Origin: an uncultured Paracoccaceae bacterium
GTDB taxonomy: Bacteria > Pseudomonadota > Alphaproteobacteria > Rhodobacterales > Rhodobacteraceae
Direction of reading: 5' to 3'
Assembly (NCBI GenBank): GCA_947500135.1
Contig: CANMQX010000008.1
Location: forward strand, 1 to 64,000
Length of the DNA: 64,000 bases
This document shows, in pieces, positions 35,518 to 45,921 of the stretch. The first letter of the stretch is position 1; every line of letters starts with the position of its first letter. The translations under genes were made by a program, and so were the position numbers. Under the pieces are notes generated by a model. It was not told the origin of the DNA, did not search any database, and saw only the letters and a list, made by a program, of their open reading frames with translations.

Positions 35518-38475
35518 ATGACCGAACAATCCCCCAACGACGTCTTCCACGCCTCTAGCTTCCTACAGGGGCACAACGCTGAATATGTCGAACAGCTTTA
35601 CGCCCGCTACGCCGACAACCCCGGCGCAGTGGATGAGCAGTGGCAAACCTTCTTCCGATCCCTCGGCGACGCCCCTGCAGATGCAAAGGCCGAAGCAACC
35701 GGCCCAAGCTGGGCGCGCACCGATTGGCCCCCTGCCCCCAATGACGACCTGACAGCAGCACTGGACGGCCAATGGCCCGCCGAACCCGAGGCGGTGGGTA
35801 AAAAGATCAAGGACAAGGCCGCCGAAAAGGGCGTGTCTTTGGATGAAAACGAGGTGCGTGCCGCTGTCCTCGACAGCATCCGCGCCTTGATGATCATCCG
35901 TGCCTACCGGATCCGGGGGCACCTGATTGCAGATCTCGACCCGCTGGGGATGCGCGAAAACACACCCCACCCGGAGCTTGACCCAGCATCTTACGGTTTC
36001 ACCGCCGCCGACATGGATCGCCCGATCTTTATCGACAACGTCCTCGGGCTCGAAATGGCGACGATGACCGAAATCCTCGCCATTGTGCAGCGGACCTATT
36101 GCGGCACATTCGCCCTGCAATACATGCATATTTCCAACCCCGCAGAGGCCGGCTGGCTGAAAGAGCGGATCGAAGGCTATGGCAAGGAAATTGCCTTTAC
36201 CAAGGAAGGGCGCAAGGCGATCCTGAACAGCTTGGTTGAGGCCGAAGGTTTCGAAAAGTTCCTACATGTCAAATACATGGGCACCAAACGGTTCGGCCTT
36301 GATGGCGGCGAAAGCCTGATCCCCGCAATGGAACAGATCATCAAACGCGGCGGGCAGCTGGGGCTGGACGAAATCATCATCGGCATGCCGCACCGGGGCC
36401 GTTTGTCGGTGCTGGCAAATGTGATGGAAAAACCCTACCGGGCGATTTTCAACGAATTTCAGGGCGGATCGTTCAAACCCGAAGATGTGGACGGATCCGG
36501 CGATGTGAAATATCACCTCGGCGCGTCATCAGACCGGTCATTTGACGACAATACCGTCCACCTGTCGTTGACGGCCAACCCCAGCCATCTGGAGGCGGTG
36601 AACCCGGTTGTACTGGGCAAGGTCCGCGCCAAGCAAGATCAGAAAAACGATGACGACCGCACCCGGGTCATGGGCATCCTGCTGCACGGTGATGCAGCCT
36701 TTGCAGGGCAAGGTGTCGTGGCCGAAGGGTTCGGCCTGTCTGGGCTGAAAGGGCACAAGACCGGCGGCACAATGCATATCGTGGTCAACAACCAGATCGG
36801 TTTCACCACGGCACCGCATTTCAGCCGCTCCAGCCCCTACCCCACCGATATCGCCCTGATGGTCGAGGCTCCGATTTTCCATGTGAATGGTGACGACCCA
36901 GAGGCGGTCGTGCATGCCGCCCGCGTGGCCACTGAATTCCGCCAGAAATTCCACAAGGACGTGGTGCTGGATATCATCTGCTACCGCCGGTTTGGGCATA
37001 ACGAAGGCGATGAGCCGATGTTCACCAACCCGTTGATGTACAAGAAGATCAAAAAGCAAAAGACGACGCTGACGCTGTATACCGAACGGCTGGTCAAGGA
37101 CGGGCTGCTGCCCGAAGGCGAGATTGAGGATATGAAGGCCGCTTTCCAATCCTATCTCAACGACGAATTTGAGGCCGGGAAATCCTACAAACCCAACAAG
37201 GCCGACTGGCTGGATGGGAAATGGTCGCATCTTGACCGCAAGGACGAAGATTACCAGCGCGGCGCCACCGCGATCCCCGATAAGACGTTTGATGATGTGG
37301 GCAAGGCGCTGTCGACCGCACCCGCTGACTTCCCGCTGCATAAAACGGTCGGGCGGCTCTTGGATAGTAAGGCCAAGATGTTCGACACGGGCGAGGGCAT
37401 TGACTGGGCCACTGGCGAGGCATTGGCGTTCGGATCGCTCCTGACCGAAGGCTATCCGGTTCGCCTGTCAGGCCAGGATTGCACACGCGGCACGTTCAGC
37501 CACCGGCATTCGGGCCTGATCAATCAGGAAACCGAAGACCGGTACTACCCGCTGAACAATGTCCGCGACGGGCAAGCTCAATACGAAGTCATCGATAGCA
37601 TGCTGTCGGAATATGCGGTGCTGGGGTTCGAATATGGCTACTCGCTTGCCGAACCCAACGCGCTGACCCTGTGGGAGGCGCAATTTGGCGACTTTGCCAA
37701 TGGCGCGCAAATCATGTTCGACCAGTTCATTTCATCGGGCGAAAGCAAATGGTTGCGCATGTCCGGCCTCGTCTGCCTGCTGCCGCATGGGTATGAAGGG
37801 CAAGGGCCGGAACACTCCAGCGCGCGTCTGGAACGGTTCCTGACCATGTGCGGCGGCGATAACTGGATCGTGGCCAACTGCACGACGCCCGCGAACTATT
37901 TCCACCTGTTGCGGCGGCAGCTGCACCGGACCTTCCGCAAGCCGCTGATCCTGATGACACCCAAATCGCTGCTACGGCACAAAATGGCCGTGTCCAAGCG
38001 CGAGGAGTTCACAACAGGCTCTTCCTTCCACCGGGTGCTGTGGGATGATGCACAACAGGGCAATTCTGATACCAAGCTTGTCGCGGATGATAAAATCAAA
38101 CGGGTCGTGATGTGTTCGGGCAAGGTCTATTTCGACCTGCTGGAAGAACGCGACAAACGCGGCATTGATGACGTCTATATCCTGCGTTTCGAACAGTTCT
38201 ACCCGTTCCCCGCGCAATCGGCGGTCAACGAACTCGAACGGTTCAAGAACGCCGACATGGTCTGGTGTCAGGAAGAACCCAAAAACCAGGGGGCATGGTC
38301 GTTCATGGAACCCAATATCGAATGGGTGCTGACCCGGATCAAAGCCAAACACAGCCGGGCAGCCTATGCAGGCCGCGCCGCCGCCGCCAGCCCTGCAACG
38401 GGGCTCGCCAGCCAGCACAAAGCACAACAAGAGGCGCTCGTGAACGACGCCCTGACCATCGAAGGAAACACGTAA
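35518..38475 (+). CDS. sucA: 2-oxoglutarate dehydrogenase E1 component
   Basis: 985 residues, full length for OGDH E1. N-terminal E2-interaction helix with [22 protein letters not shown], active-site segment [13 protein letters not shown], thiamine-diphosphate motif from [14 protein letters not shown] to NNQIGFTT, and the C-terminal pyrimidine-binding region. It decarboxylates 2-oxoglutarate and transfers the succinyl group to the E2 lipoyl arm. AAAGGAAATC precedes ATG 35518. Its stop overlaps the sucB start by one base (TAATG). Confidence 0.98.
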   Translation: MTEQSPNDVFHASSFLQGHNAEYVEQLYARYADNPGAVDEQWQTFFRSLGDAPADAKAEATGPSWARTDWPPAPNDDLTAALDGQWPAEPEAVGKKIKDKAAEKGVSLDENEVRAAVLDSIRALMIIRAYRIRGHLIADLDPLGMRENTPHPELDPASYGFTAADMDRPIFIDNVLGLEMATMTEILAIVQRTYCGTFALQYMHISNPAEAGWLKERIEGYGKEIAFTKEGRKAILNSLVEAEGFEKFLHVKYMGTKRFGLDGGESLIPAMEQIIKRGGQLGLDEIIIGMPHRGRLSVLANVMEKPYRAIFNEFQGGSFKPEDVDGSGDVKYHLGASSDRSFDDNTVHLSLTANPSHLEAVNPVVLGKVRAKQDQKNDDDRTRVMGILLHGDAAFAGQGVVAEGFGLSGLKGHKTGGTMHIVVNNQIGFTTAPHFSRSSPYPTDIALMVEAPIFHVNGDDPEAVVHAARVATEFRQKFHKDVVLDIICYRRFGHNEGDEPMFTNPLMYKKIKKQKTTLTLYTERLVKDGLLPEGEIEDMKAAFQSYLNDEFEAGKSYKPNKADWLDGKWSHLDRKDEDYQRGATAIPDKTFDDVGKALSTAPADFPLHKTVGRLLDSKAKMFDTGEGIDWATGEALAFGSLLTEGYPVRLSGQDCTRGTFSHRHSGLINQETEDRYYPLNNVRDGQAQYEVIDSMLSEYAVLGFEYGYSLAEPNALTLWEAQFGDFANGAQIMFDQFISSGESKWLRMSGLVCLLPHGYEGQGPEHSSARLERFLTMCGGDNWIVANCTTPANYFHLLRRQLHRTFRKPLILMTPKSLLRHKMAVSKREEFTTGSSFHRVLWDDAQQGNSDTKLVADDKIKRVVMCSGKVYFDLLEERDKRGIDDVYILRFEQFYPFPAQSAVNELERFKNADMVWCQEEPKNQGAWSFMEPNIEWVLTRIKAKHSRAAYAGRAAAASPATGLASQHKAQQEALVNDALTIEGNT

Positions 38476-39686
38476 TGAGCACCGAAGTCCGCGTCCCCAC
38501 CCTTGGCGAATCCGTGACCGAGGCGACAGTCGCCACATGGTTCAAACAACCCGGCGATGCCGTTGCCGTCGATGAAATGCTGTGCGAGCTGGAAACCGAC
38601 AAGGTCACGGTCGAGGTGCCAAGCCCCGTCGCTGGCACCCTGTCAGAAATCGTGGCCGCCGAAGGTGAAACCGTCGGCGTTGACGCTTTGCTGGCCCAGA
38701 TTGCGGAAGGCGACGCAGCCCCCGCACCCAAGGCCGAAGCCCCTGCCACACCGGCAACGCCCGAAACACCCGCAACACCGGCCCCCGCCGCCACAGCGCG
38801 GACCGATGTTGAAAACGCGCCTTCCGCCAACAAGATGATGGCCGAAAACAACCTGAGTGATGTGCAAGGCACCGGCAAAGACGGCCGCGTGATGAAAGAG
38901 GATGTGTTAAAGGCACTAACGGATACGGCCCCGGCGCCTGCGGCGACCACGCCCGCCCCGCGTGCCCCTGTCGCGGCCGAACAGGCAGAGCGTGAGGAGC
39001 GGGTCAAGATGACGCGGCTCAGGCAGACCATCGCCAAGCGCCTCAAAGACAGCCAGAATACCGCCGCCATGCTAACCACCTATAATGAGGTCGACATGAC
39101 CGAGGTCATGGCATTACGCAATGAATACAAGGACTTGTTCCTGAAAAAGCACGGTGTGAAACTGGGCTTCATGTCCTTTTTCACCAAGGCATGTGTACAC
39201 GCGCTGAACGAAGTGCCAGAGGTGAACGCCGAAATCGACGGCACCGACGTGGTCTATAAGAACTACGTGAATATGGGGATCGCCGCAGGCACGCCCACAG
39301 GTCTTGTGGTGCCGGTGATCAACGACGCCGACCAGATGTCATTCGCCGCTATCGAAAAGGCCATCGGCGTCATGGGCGCGAAAGCCCGCGACGGCAAGCT
39401 AAGCATGGCCGAAATGCAAGGCGGCACCTTCACCATCTCCAATGGTGGTGTCTACGGCTCGCTCATGTCCTCGCCCATCCTGAACCCACCGCAATCGGGT
39501 ATCTTGGGGATGCACAAAATCCAGGACCGGCCCATGGCCATCAACGGCGAGGTCGTGATTCGGCCGATGATGTATCTGGCGCTGTCCTACGACCACCGGA
39601 TCGTGGACGGCAAAGGGGCGGTAACATTCCTAGTGCGGGTAAAAGAAGCGCTTGAGGATCCACGGCGGTTGTTGATGGATTTGTAG
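38475..39686 (+). CDS. sucB: 2-oxoglutarate dehydrogenase E2 (dihydrolipoyl succinyltransferase)
   Basis: 403 residues: one lipoyl domain (about 1-78, lipoylated Lys in ETDKVTVEV), an Ala/Pro/Thr-rich linker (about 80-120), the E3/E1-binding domain ([21 protein letters not shown]), a second linker, and the acyltransferase core (about 175-403) with the catalytic [16 protein letters not shown] 38475 overlaps the sucA stop. Confidence 0.97.
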   Translation: MSTEVRVPTLGESVTEATVATWFKQPGDAVAVDEMLCELETDKVTVEVPSPVAGTLSEIVAAEGETVGVDALLAQIAEGDAAPAPKAEAPATPATPETPATPAPAATARTDVENAPSANKMMAENNLSDVQGTGKDGRVMKEDVLKALTDTAPAPAATTPAPRAPVAAEQAEREERVKMTRLRQTIAKRLKDSQNTAAMLTTYNEVDMTEVMALRNEYKDLFLKKHGVKLGFMSFFTKACVHALNEVPEVNAEIDGTDVVYKNYVNMGIAAGTPTGLVVPVINDADQMSFAAIEKAIGVMGAKARDGKLSMAEMQGGTFTISNGGVYGSLMSSPILNPPQSGILGMHKIQDRPMAINGEVVIRPMMYLALSYDHRIVDGKGAVTFLVRVKEALEDPRRLLMDL

Positions 39687-39689
39687 AAT

Positions 39690-40211
39690 ATGGACGAGGC
39701 AACCTCGAAGTTCCTTAAACCACTAATGGACTACCTAGAGGTTTCCAACAATGAGTCGGACCGAGGGAAGGTCCTTGTTGCCATGTCACAAATCGACGGA
39801 ATGCTAGAAAAGATACTTCTAGCATTCCTCTTAGATGGAAAAGCAACCAATGATCTCTTTAAGGGTCCGAACGCGCCCATGAGATCACTATTCAACAAAG
39901 CGAATTTCTCTCTTTCCTTAAGTTTGATTTCAACCGTGGAATTCTCTGCGATTGGTATCATGAGAAAAATCAGAAATTCTTTCGCCCACTCTGTGTCCGC
40001 GACCTTTGACGATCCCAAAATTGAGAAACTGGCGTTGACTTTGGATTTTGGAATAGCGGGGATAATAGCAGTAGATGAGGAGATCGCTGCCGATGCTAGA
40101 ACTCGCTTTTCCATGAGTTCAGTCAGTTTGATAAATAGCCTCTACAATCGGGCGCACTATGTCTCCAAGAACAAAATTAGGGAGACAGACTGGCATGAAA
40201 ATAACCCGTGA
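39690..40211 (+). CDS. MltR-like protein of AT-rich composition between sucB and the lpd genes
   Basis: 173 residues, all-helical in appearance, no signal peptide. The stretch from ESDRGKVLVAMSQIDGMLEK to NAPMRSLFNKANFSLSLSLI and MRKIRNSFAHS resembles the MltR (mannitol repressor-like) family, in which a related R-N-x-F-A-H motif is usual. The R-x4-H pattern also recalls HEPN-type RNases, but that is only a resemblance. By my count the G+C of 39721-39960 is 104 of 240 (43%), well below the suc genes, which points to transfer. It starts three bases after the sucB stop. Confidence 0.7.
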   Translation: MDEATSKFLKPLMDYLEVSNNESDRGKVLVAMSQIDGMLEKILLAFLLDGKATNDLFKGPNAPMRSLFNKANFSLSLSLISTVEFSAIGIMRKIRNSFAHSVSATFDDPKIEKLALTLDFGIAGIIAVDEEIAADARTRFSMSSVSLINSLYNRAHYVSKNKIRETDWHENNP

Positions 40212-40261
40212 TTTCATAAGATTGTACACTTTTTGACGTTGAGAGCACGATATACTAATCA

Positions 40262-40807
40262 ATGACCCGCCTCCTCAAACCCCTCGCTCTCCTGATCCTT
40301 CTCGGCCTCGGCACCGCAGGCTATACGCAGGTGATGCTGCGCAAAGGCTCCGGCACACCGCCGCCGATGGCCCCGGCGGACCAGCAGGCCGATGCGATCC
40401 ATGTGGACAAGAGCGACCGGCAAATGACACTGCTGCGCGACGGGGCACCGATCAAGACCTACCAGATTTCCATGGGTGGCAACCCGGAAGGCCACAAAAT
40501 GCAAGAAGGCGACGAACGCACCCCCGTCGGCACATATGCAATCGACTGGCGCAACGAAAACTCCGTCGCGCATCTGTCTCTCCATATCTCTTACCCAAAC
40601 GCCGACGACATCGCCCAGGCCGAGGCGCGCGGTGTCTCGCCCGGAGGGAATATCATGATCCACGGGATCCTGAATGGCTGGGGGGCGCTTGGCCCGCTGC
40701 AAACTTATTGGAATTGGACAAATGGTTGCATTGCGGTCACCAATACAGAAATGCGCGAAATCTGGTCGCTGGTGCCCAATGGCACAGCAATCACGATAGA
40801 GGATTAG
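40262..40807 (+). CDS. L,D-transpeptidase (YkuD family)
   Basis: 181 residues. An N-terminal hydrophobic segment (about 6-24) serves as signal or anchor. The catalytic domain has the YkuD pattern: DKSDRQMTLLRDGAPIKTY, TPVGTYAID, the His in IMIHGILNGWG and the cysteine in WTNGCIAVTNTEMREIW. It would cross-link or otherwise modify peptidoglycan in the periplasm. Base composition is back to the genome norm compared with the preceding gene. Confidence 0.9.
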   Translation: MTRLLKPLALLILLGLGTAGYTQVMLRKGSGTPPPMAPADQQADAIHVDKSDRQMTLLRDGAPIKTYQISMGGNPEGHKMQEGDERTPVGTYAIDWRNENSVAHLSLHISYPNADDIAQAEARGVSPGGNIMIHGILNGWGALGPLQTYWNWTNGCIAVTNTEMREIWSLVPNGTAITIED

Positions 40808-40811
40808 AACC

Positions 40812-41216
40812 TTGGCCGAAAACACCAGCCGTCGCACGACCGTTTCCAAATGGGTCTATCGGGTCTGCCTGTCCCTGATGATCCTCGGCACGATGCGTGC
40901 TTTTCAGTTCATGCAGGATCAATTGCCACTCCTCAAAGACAATGCTGAGGGGCCAACATTATGGATTGTACAATTCACGGTTCTGTCTGACGCGATAATG
41001 CTCGCCATCTGCTGCCTGGCGATGCTGCTCCGGTCTGGTGCCGTGGTTTGGCTGCTGGGCGCGCTGTTTCTGTTCGCCGCAACGCCGCTGTTGCTCGGAG
41101 CCTGGCCCGACCCTGCGAACCTCACGATTGCGGCCGTGCTCGTTGCCAGCACCTTGGCAATCAGCGCTGCGGTTTTCACCTTTCTCATTGTCAAACAAGA
41201 GCTGCGCGCACCATGA
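40812..41216 (+). CDS. Small integral membrane protein of unknown function
   Basis: 134 residues with four membrane segments (about 14-34, 46-66, 72-92, 102-124). It starts with TTG at 40812 (MAENTSRRTTVSKW), with GAGG about nine bases upstream and four bases after the transpeptidase stop; the first ATG in frame would cut into the first helix. Its stop overlaps the MAPEG gene (ATGA). No family recognised. Confidence 0.68.
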   Translation: MAENTSRRTTVSKWVYRVCLSLMILGTMRAFQFMQDQLPLLKDNAEGPTLWIVQFTVLSDAIMLAICCLAMLLRSGAVVWLLGALFLFAATPLLLGAWPDPANLTIAAVLVASTLAISAAVFTFLIVKQELRAP

Positions 41217-41626
41217 CCCCCGAACTGACCGTTCTCGCCCTCACCGCACTGCTGCAGGGATTTCAATTCATACTGATGGCCGTACCCGCCAATCTTGAAC
41301 TGGGGCCCGGAAAAACCATGTCGCCCCGCGATCAAAGCAGACTGGGCAAACCCATTGGCGAGTTGCTGAGCGACAAAACCGGCCGCCTGCTGCGTGCGCT
41401 CAATAATCATTTTGAGGCGCTGATCCTGTTTGCCATCGCGGTGCTTGTCGTCAGCTTGGGCGACAAGAACACCGGGCTGACGGCCGCCTGTGCCTGGACC
41501 TATCTGGGTGCCCGCATCCTCTATATCCCCGCCTATTACTTTGGCCTGATGCCGTGGCGGTCATTGATCTGGCTTGTGGGGTTCCTCTCAACCATGCTCA
41601 TGATACTATCATCCCTGATTTCATAA
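41213..41626 (+). CDS. MAPEG family membrane protein
   Basis: 137 residues with four membrane segments and the MAPEG pattern: [33 protein letters not shown] with the conserved N-H-x-E, and [18 protein letters not shown] proteins include glutathione-dependent microsomal-type enzymes; bacterial members are mostly uncharacterised. It overlaps the preceding membrane protein gene by four bases. Confidence 0.88.
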   Translation: MTPELTVLALTALLQGFQFILMAVPANLELGPGKTMSPRDQSRLGKPIGELLSDKTGRLLRALNNHFEALILFAIAVLVVSLGDKNTGLTAACAWTYLGARILYIPAYYFGLMPWRSLIWLVGFLSTMLMILSSLIS

Positions 41627-41632
41627 ACTTGC

Positions 41633-41676
41633 CCGACGCTTTGCCGACGTTTGTCCGACGCAAGGCCGACACCAAA
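41633..41676 (+). repeat. Four 11-bp tandem repeats upstream of lpd
   Basis: Units CCGACGCTTTG, CCGACGTTTGT, CCGACGCAAGG and CCGACACCAAA run head to tail from 41633 to 41676 with exactly 11-base spacing, ending 20 bases before the lpd ATG. An identical first unit is found in a second run at 52781-52813. The helical period suggests a protein-binding array or a leader structure. Confidence 0.7.
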
Positions 41677-41696
41677 AAACGACCGAAGGAGAACCC

Positions 41697-43085
41697 ATGT
41701 CCAGCTATGATGTCATCGTAATCGGTGCCGGCCCCGGCGGCTATGTCTGCGCCATTCGCTGCGCCCAACTGGGCATGAAAGTGGCCTGTGTCGAAGGGCG
41801 CGAGACCCTTGGCGGGACATGTCTGAATGTCGGCTGCATCCCATCCAAGGCGATGCTGCATGCCAGCCATATGCTGCATGAGGCCGAACATAACTTCGCC
41901 GATATGGGCCTGAAGGGCAAAGCCCCCTCTGTCGATTGGAAACAGATGCTAGCCTATAAGGAAAAAACCATTGTGCAGAACACGGCTGGCATCGAATTTC
42001 TGTTCAAAAAGAACAAGATAGACTGGCTCAAAGGATGGGGCGCGATCCCCGAGGCTGGCAAAGTCAAAGTCGGCGACGACATCCACGAGGCCAAACATAT
42101 CATCATCGCTTCCGGGTCAGAGGCATCATCGCTGCCCGGCGTTGAGGTTGATGAAAAGACGGTTGTGACCTCCACCGGCGCGCTGGAATTGCCGAAAATC
42201 CCCAAATCGCTGGTTGTGATCGGCGCAGGCGTGATCGGGCTGGAGCTTGGATCGGTCTATGCCCGTTTGGGGTCAGAGGTGCAGGTCGTTGAATTCCTTG
42301 ACAATATCACACCGGGGATGGATGCCGATGTCGCCAAGCAATTCAAACGCATGCTGACCAAACAAGGTCTGAAATTCACGATGGGCGCGGCGGTACAAGG
42401 CGTTGACGTTAAAAACAAAAAGGCGATCGTCACTTATAAACTCCGCAAGGATGACAGCGAACATAGCTTGACCGCAGACACGGTGCTGGTCGCCACTGGG
42501 CGCAAACCCTTCACCGATGGGCTGGGTCTGGATGCACTGGGTATTGAAATGTCAGAGCGTGGCCAGATCAAAACCGATGCCAAATATGCCACCAATGTCG
42601 CCGGCATTTACGCAATCGGGGATGCCATTGACGGGCCCATGCTGGCCCACAAGGCCGAGGATGAAGGCATGGCCGTTGCCGAAGGCATCGCCGGTCAGCA
42701 TCCACATGTGAATTATGGTGTGATCCCCGGCGTAATCTACACCCACCCCGAGGTCGGCAGCGTCGGCGAAACCGAAGAAACCCTGAAAAACCAAGGCCGT
42801 GCCTATAAGGTTGGCAAGTTCCCATTCATGGGCAATGCAAGGGCAAAAGCCAATTTTTCCGGTGAAGGCTTCGTGAAAATTCTTGCTGATAAGGAAACCG
42901 ACCGCATCCTGGGCGCCCATATCATCGGGCCAATGGCGGGCGATCTGATCCACGAGATTTGCGTCGCCATGGAATTTGGTGCTGCCGCCGAGGACCTCGC
43001 GCGCACCTGTCATGCGCATCCAACCTATTCCGAAGCCGTGCGCGAAGCCGCACTGGCCTGCGGCGACGGGGCTATTCACGCTTAG
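41697..43085 (+). CDS. lpdA: Dihydrolipoyl dehydrogenase (E3)
   Basis: 462 residues. FAD loop [14 protein letters not shown], redox disulfide [16 protein letters not shown] loop [20 protein letters not shown], and the C-terminal base [17 protein letters not shown]. It reoxidises the lipoyl groups of OGDH (SucB). GAAGGAGA lies nine bases before ATG 41697. Four foreign-looking or unrelated genes separate it from sucB, but all run in the same direction. Confidence 0.97.
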   Translation: MSSYDVIVIGAGPGGYVCAIRCAQLGMKVACVEGRETLGGTCLNVGCIPSKAMLHASHMLHEAEHNFADMGLKGKAPSVDWKQMLAYKEKTIVQNTAGIEFLFKKNKIDWLKGWGAIPEAGKVKVGDDIHEAKHIIIASGSEASSLPGVEVDEKTVVTSTGALELPKIPKSLVVIGAGVIGLELGSVYARLGSEVQVVEFLDNITPGMDADVAKQFKRMLTKQGLKFTMGAAVQGVDVKNKKAIVTYKLRKDDSEHSLTADTVLVATGRKPFTDGLGLDALGIEMSERGQIKTDAKYATNVAGIYAIGDAIDGPMLAHKAEDEGMAVAEGIAGQHPHVNYGVIPGVIYTHPEVGSVGETEETLKNQGRAYKVGKFPFMGNARAKANFSGEGFVKILADKETDRILGAHIIGPMAGDLIHEICVAMEFGAAAEDLARTCHAHPTYSEAVREAALACGDGAIHA

Positions 43086-43105
43086 GGTGTCAGGATCCTG
43101 ACTGA

Positions 43106-44161
43106 TCAACCGCGCCCGGCTTCGTCCTGGCGCGGTTCTTCGTTGACGGTCAGGGACTGCCCGGCCTTTAATTTTCTGAAAACATTACGGAAAGGAAGCG
43201 AATACAGTTTCCAAACGGATGTGTATTCAGTCTCTTCCATACCATGGATGCCAAACTTCACGTCCCGATTGTCCTTGGGCATATGGTAAGTCCGGAACAA
43301 TACATCCCAAATCGGGAACAAGAACGCAAAATTCTTGTCCAGATGCTCTGGATGGCAGCTATGGTGTACCTGGTGATGCGCTGGCGATGGGAACACCATT
43401 GACCAACGCCCCGGCCAGCGGAGCCAGACATGCGAATGGCGCAGGTGATAGCCGCCAATATTGAACATGAACACCAAGAACGGCACACCCAGGACCGTCG
43501 GTATATTGGGCAGGTAGCCCAGCGTCACACTCACGCCGCCCAGAACACTCCCGTAGACGCCACCAATGCAAAACTTGTAGACAATGTTATCAACTGGATG
43601 TTCACGATAGTTCGAAATCGGATGCATGACCTCGGGACTATGGTGGACCTTGTGAAACTCCCACAAAAGCGGGATCTTGTGCTGCAGGTAGTGGATGTAA
43701 AAGGCCACGAAATCCGAAATCGCAGTCATGACAAGCATGAATAGAATCGACACGACAAATTCCGTCAAACCCGGCAATTCAGAGTCCCGAACAACGTCGA
43801 CAAGGCTTGTACCGCCAGTCACCCAATAGAACGCCGTGGCCATCGTTATGACGGTCAGCCCGGTGTAAAGAAGCTTGCCGGTAAACTGGTTGACGACAAA
43901 AAACTTCAGGTCCAGCCATGCAGATGGATTGTCCCACACAGATTTGGGAAAAAGAAACGCTAAAAACCCGCGTGACTTGTCTGACTTTACATCAGATCCC
44001 TTACGTCCCAGATAATACACCCCAAGCGCAACAACTGCAGCACAAACGAGGTATAACCAGAACAGGCGTGTACTTGGGTTGATGGGCGTCGAAAGCAACG
44101 CCCAGAACTGCCTGATGACAAGTTCAAAGGCCTGCGCAAAAAATCCAGAAATCAATTCCAT
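43106..44161 (-). CDS. Sterol desaturase / fatty acid hydroxylase family protein
   Basis: 351 residues, four or five membrane segments and the eight-histidine di-iron pattern of the family: HYLQHKIPLLWEFHKVHHSPEV followed later by HSHVW and PAHHQVHHSCHPEHLDKNF. It would hydroxylate or desaturate a lipid using oxygen; the substrate is not known. It converges on lpd. Upstream, the 210-base gap to the TerB-like gene holds both divergent promoters and no other gene. Confidence 0.9.
   Translation of the reverse strand: MELISGFFAQAFELVIRQFWALLSTPINPSTRLFWLYLVCAAVVALGVYYLGRKGSDVKSDKSRGFLAFLFPKSVWDNPSAWLDLKFFVVNQFTGKLLYTGLTVITMATAFYWVTGGTSLVDVVRDSELPGLTEFVVSILFMLVMTAISDFVAFYIHYLQHKIPLLWEFHKVHHSPEVMHPISNYREHPVDNIVYKFCIGGVYGSVLGGVSVTLGYLPNIPTVLGVPFLVFMFNIGGYHLRHSHVWLRWPGRWSMVFPSPAHHQVHHSCHPEHLDKNFAFLFPIWDVLFRTYHMPKDNRDVKFGIHGMEETEYTSVWKLYSLPFRNVFRKLKAGQSLTVNEEPRQDEAGRG
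43108..43137 (+). terminator. Possible terminator hairpin after lpd
   Basis: AACCGCGCC (43108-43116) pairs with GGCGCGGTT (43129-43137) around a 12-base loop, followed by CTTCG. It starts 22 bases after the lpd stop and overlaps the last codons of the convergent desaturase gene. The T run is poor. Confidence 0.4.
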
Positions 44162-44371
44162 TGTGGCTGTTTACCCAAAAATATGCTGCTCGTGGGCGGA
44201 TTGTACATGGCAGAGTGGCAAGAATGGAGCGTAATTGTGTCACGCGCACCATTGATCCGGCGAAATATGGCGTAAATGACAATTGCCCCAGACAAACGCT
44301 TAAAGTAACACAACTCCGCCACAATTCTTCATTCTACACGCATAGTACCCAGTAAATCTTCTGAGATCTTG

Positions 44372-45232
44372 ATGAAAAACCCGATTGTCGTTTTGCTTGT
44401 GCTGCTTGTTTTTGGCACACCGGCCACCGCGTTCACGCTGGACGACCTTTGGGCGTATTCTCCGGTCGAGCTTGGCGCAACTGATCTGGAATTTGTTGCC
44501 CCGACCGACATTCCCAGCGAAAGCGAAGGGATGATGTCGCTTTGCTACCGCACCAGAGGCGTCGACGTATTCGGATATTCGATGACCGATGACGTGGTTG
44601 GCTACGTTCTGGCAAATGAGGCTTGCGCGGGGTCCGAAATCCGCGAATTCAGCACCGATCAGATGGAAACCGCGCAATCGCTCGAACTAGTCGATCCCAG
44701 TATCCCTTCGGTCGCGCATAACAGCTTTGAACGGAATTTGCGGACCTATGGCGTCCTGATCGTTGTCAGCCTGTTCCTGATTATCGTGATTTTCAAACGG
44801 TTGAAATCATTGCTGGGCCTCAATGCAGACGCCCCAATGCGGAAAAAAGCCGCGAACAGGATCCTTTCGGCACTGTGCCATGCGGCGAAATGTGATGGGC
44901 TGGTGTCGTCGCGCGAGGTGCGCTTGATCGGGCGCATCATGAAACGGCTGGCACGACGTGACTATGCAGCTGCGGATATCATGCGGCTGTCGGATCGGGT
45001 TCATGTCAACCTGTCACAGCAGGATTACATCGATTTCGGGAAGGGTCTGCGGGACCGCGAAAAAGATACGATGTTGCTTGGCGTCCTTTATATCACCATG
45101 GCCGGTGATCGCATGCTCCCGGCAGAGTATGAATTCGCAACTGATCTGGCACATGGGCTGGGCATACCAGCCGAGGATTTTCGGCGCGTCCTGTACGAGG
45201 CATTTGCCGACCGCGAAGCCAACCCCGAATAG
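44372..45232 (+). CDS. Membrane protein with C-terminal TerB-like domain
   Basis: 286 residues. Signal peptide (about 1-21), an extracytoplasmic part of about 100 residues with two cysteines (SLCYRTRG and EACAGSE), one membrane segment (about 125-143, YGVLIVVSLFLIIVIF), then a cytoplasmic all-helical domain (about 160-275: ILSALCHAAKCDGLVSSREVRLI and DRMLPAEYEFATDLA) that resembles TerB/DjlA N-terminal domains, which often carry D-G and acidic metal-binding residues. ATG 44372 was chosen over a TTG three bases earlier. The combination of an exported sensor-like part and inner TerB-like domain suggests signalling, but no function is known. Confidence 0.75.
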   Translation: MKNPIVVLLVLLVFGTPATAFTLDDLWAYSPVELGATDLEFVAPTDIPSESEGMMSLCYRTRGVDVFGYSMTDDVVGYVLANEACAGSEIREFSTDQMETAQSLELVDPSIPSVAHNSFERNLRTYGVLIVVSLFLIIVIFKRLKSLLGLNADAPMRKKAANRILSALCHAAKCDGLVSSREVRLIGRIMKRLARRDYAAADIMRLSDRVHVNLSQQDYIDFGKGLRDREKDTMLLGVLYITMAGDRMLPAEYEFATDLAHGLGIPAEDFRRVLYEAFADREANPE

Positions 45233-45239
45233 ACGCCCG

Positions 45240-45890
45240 CTACCCTTTCAACATGCGCAGCCCTTGCGTGACGTCTGACCGCACAGCCAGACGCAGCCCC
45301 GGCTCATCACCCGCCTTGAGCGCGGACAGGATCATCTTGTGGTGATAAGGCGGCTCCTTGCGGTTCAGACGACCATAAAGGGCGCGCATGGTCGGCCCAA
45401 GCTGCAGCCAGACAGTTTCCGCGATGGCCAGCATGGCGGGCGCCTGCGCGCGCAGATACAAGGTACGGTGAAACTCCAAATTCATCCGGATATAGCCCGA
45501 AGCATCATGGCGAGCCACCATCTGGCTGACCCCCTGATTGATCGTCTCCAACCGTTCGATCAGTGCAAAATGCGCCCGTGGCAAGGAACGCGAGGCCAGT
45601 TCAGGTTCCAGCATCGCACGCAAGCTCGCCAGCTCCTCAATGCGTTCATTTGACAAACCGGGGGTGGACACGCGGCCTGATGATGACAGAAACAGCGCAC
45701 CTTCTGCGACAAGGCGGCGCACCGCCTCGCGGGCCGGGGTCATCGACACATCATAGGTTTTGCCGATCCCGCGCAGGGTCAGCGCTTCACCCGGTCCAAT
45801 CTCGCCATGCATAATCCGGGTGCGCAACGCCCGATACACCCGCTCATGCGCGGCCGTTGTCGGATCGACAGGGCGAGGTTGGATCATCAT
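45240..45890 (-). CDS. GntR family transcriptional regulator (FadR/FCD subfamily)
   Basis: 216 residues. N-terminal winged helix (about 15-80) with VYRALRTRIMHGEIGPGEALT, then IGKTYDVSMTPAREAVRRLVAEG, and a C-terminal FCD ligand domain (about 85-210) with metal/ligand residues in EFHRTLY and the His-containing PYHHKMILSALKAGD. The preferred start is ATG 45890 (MMIQPRPVDPTT). The ligand is unknown. GntR operators are short palindromes, so this is one candidate for the protein that binds the GTGATCAC pairs upstream of sdhC and sucC; there is no proof of this. Confidence 0.88.
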   Translation of the reverse strand: MMIQPRPVDPTTAAHERVYRALRTRIMHGEIGPGEALTLRGIGKTYDVSMTPAREAVRRLVAEGALFLSSSGRVSTPGLSNERIEELASLRAMLEPELASRSLPRAHFALIERLETINQGVSQMVARHDASGYIRMNLEFHRTLYLRAQAPAMLAIAETVWLQLGPTMRALYGRLNRKEPPYHHKMILSALKAGDEPGLRLAVRSDVTQGLRMLKG

Positions 45891-45921
45891 ACGCCATTTG
45901 TGGGCAGCATCGCAGGCGGCG

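Noticed and set aside
38339..39079. 246-codon Ser/Ala/Val-rich minus-strand frame
   Set aside because: Antisense to the Ala/Pro-rich linkers of sucB, which explains the low-complexity composition.
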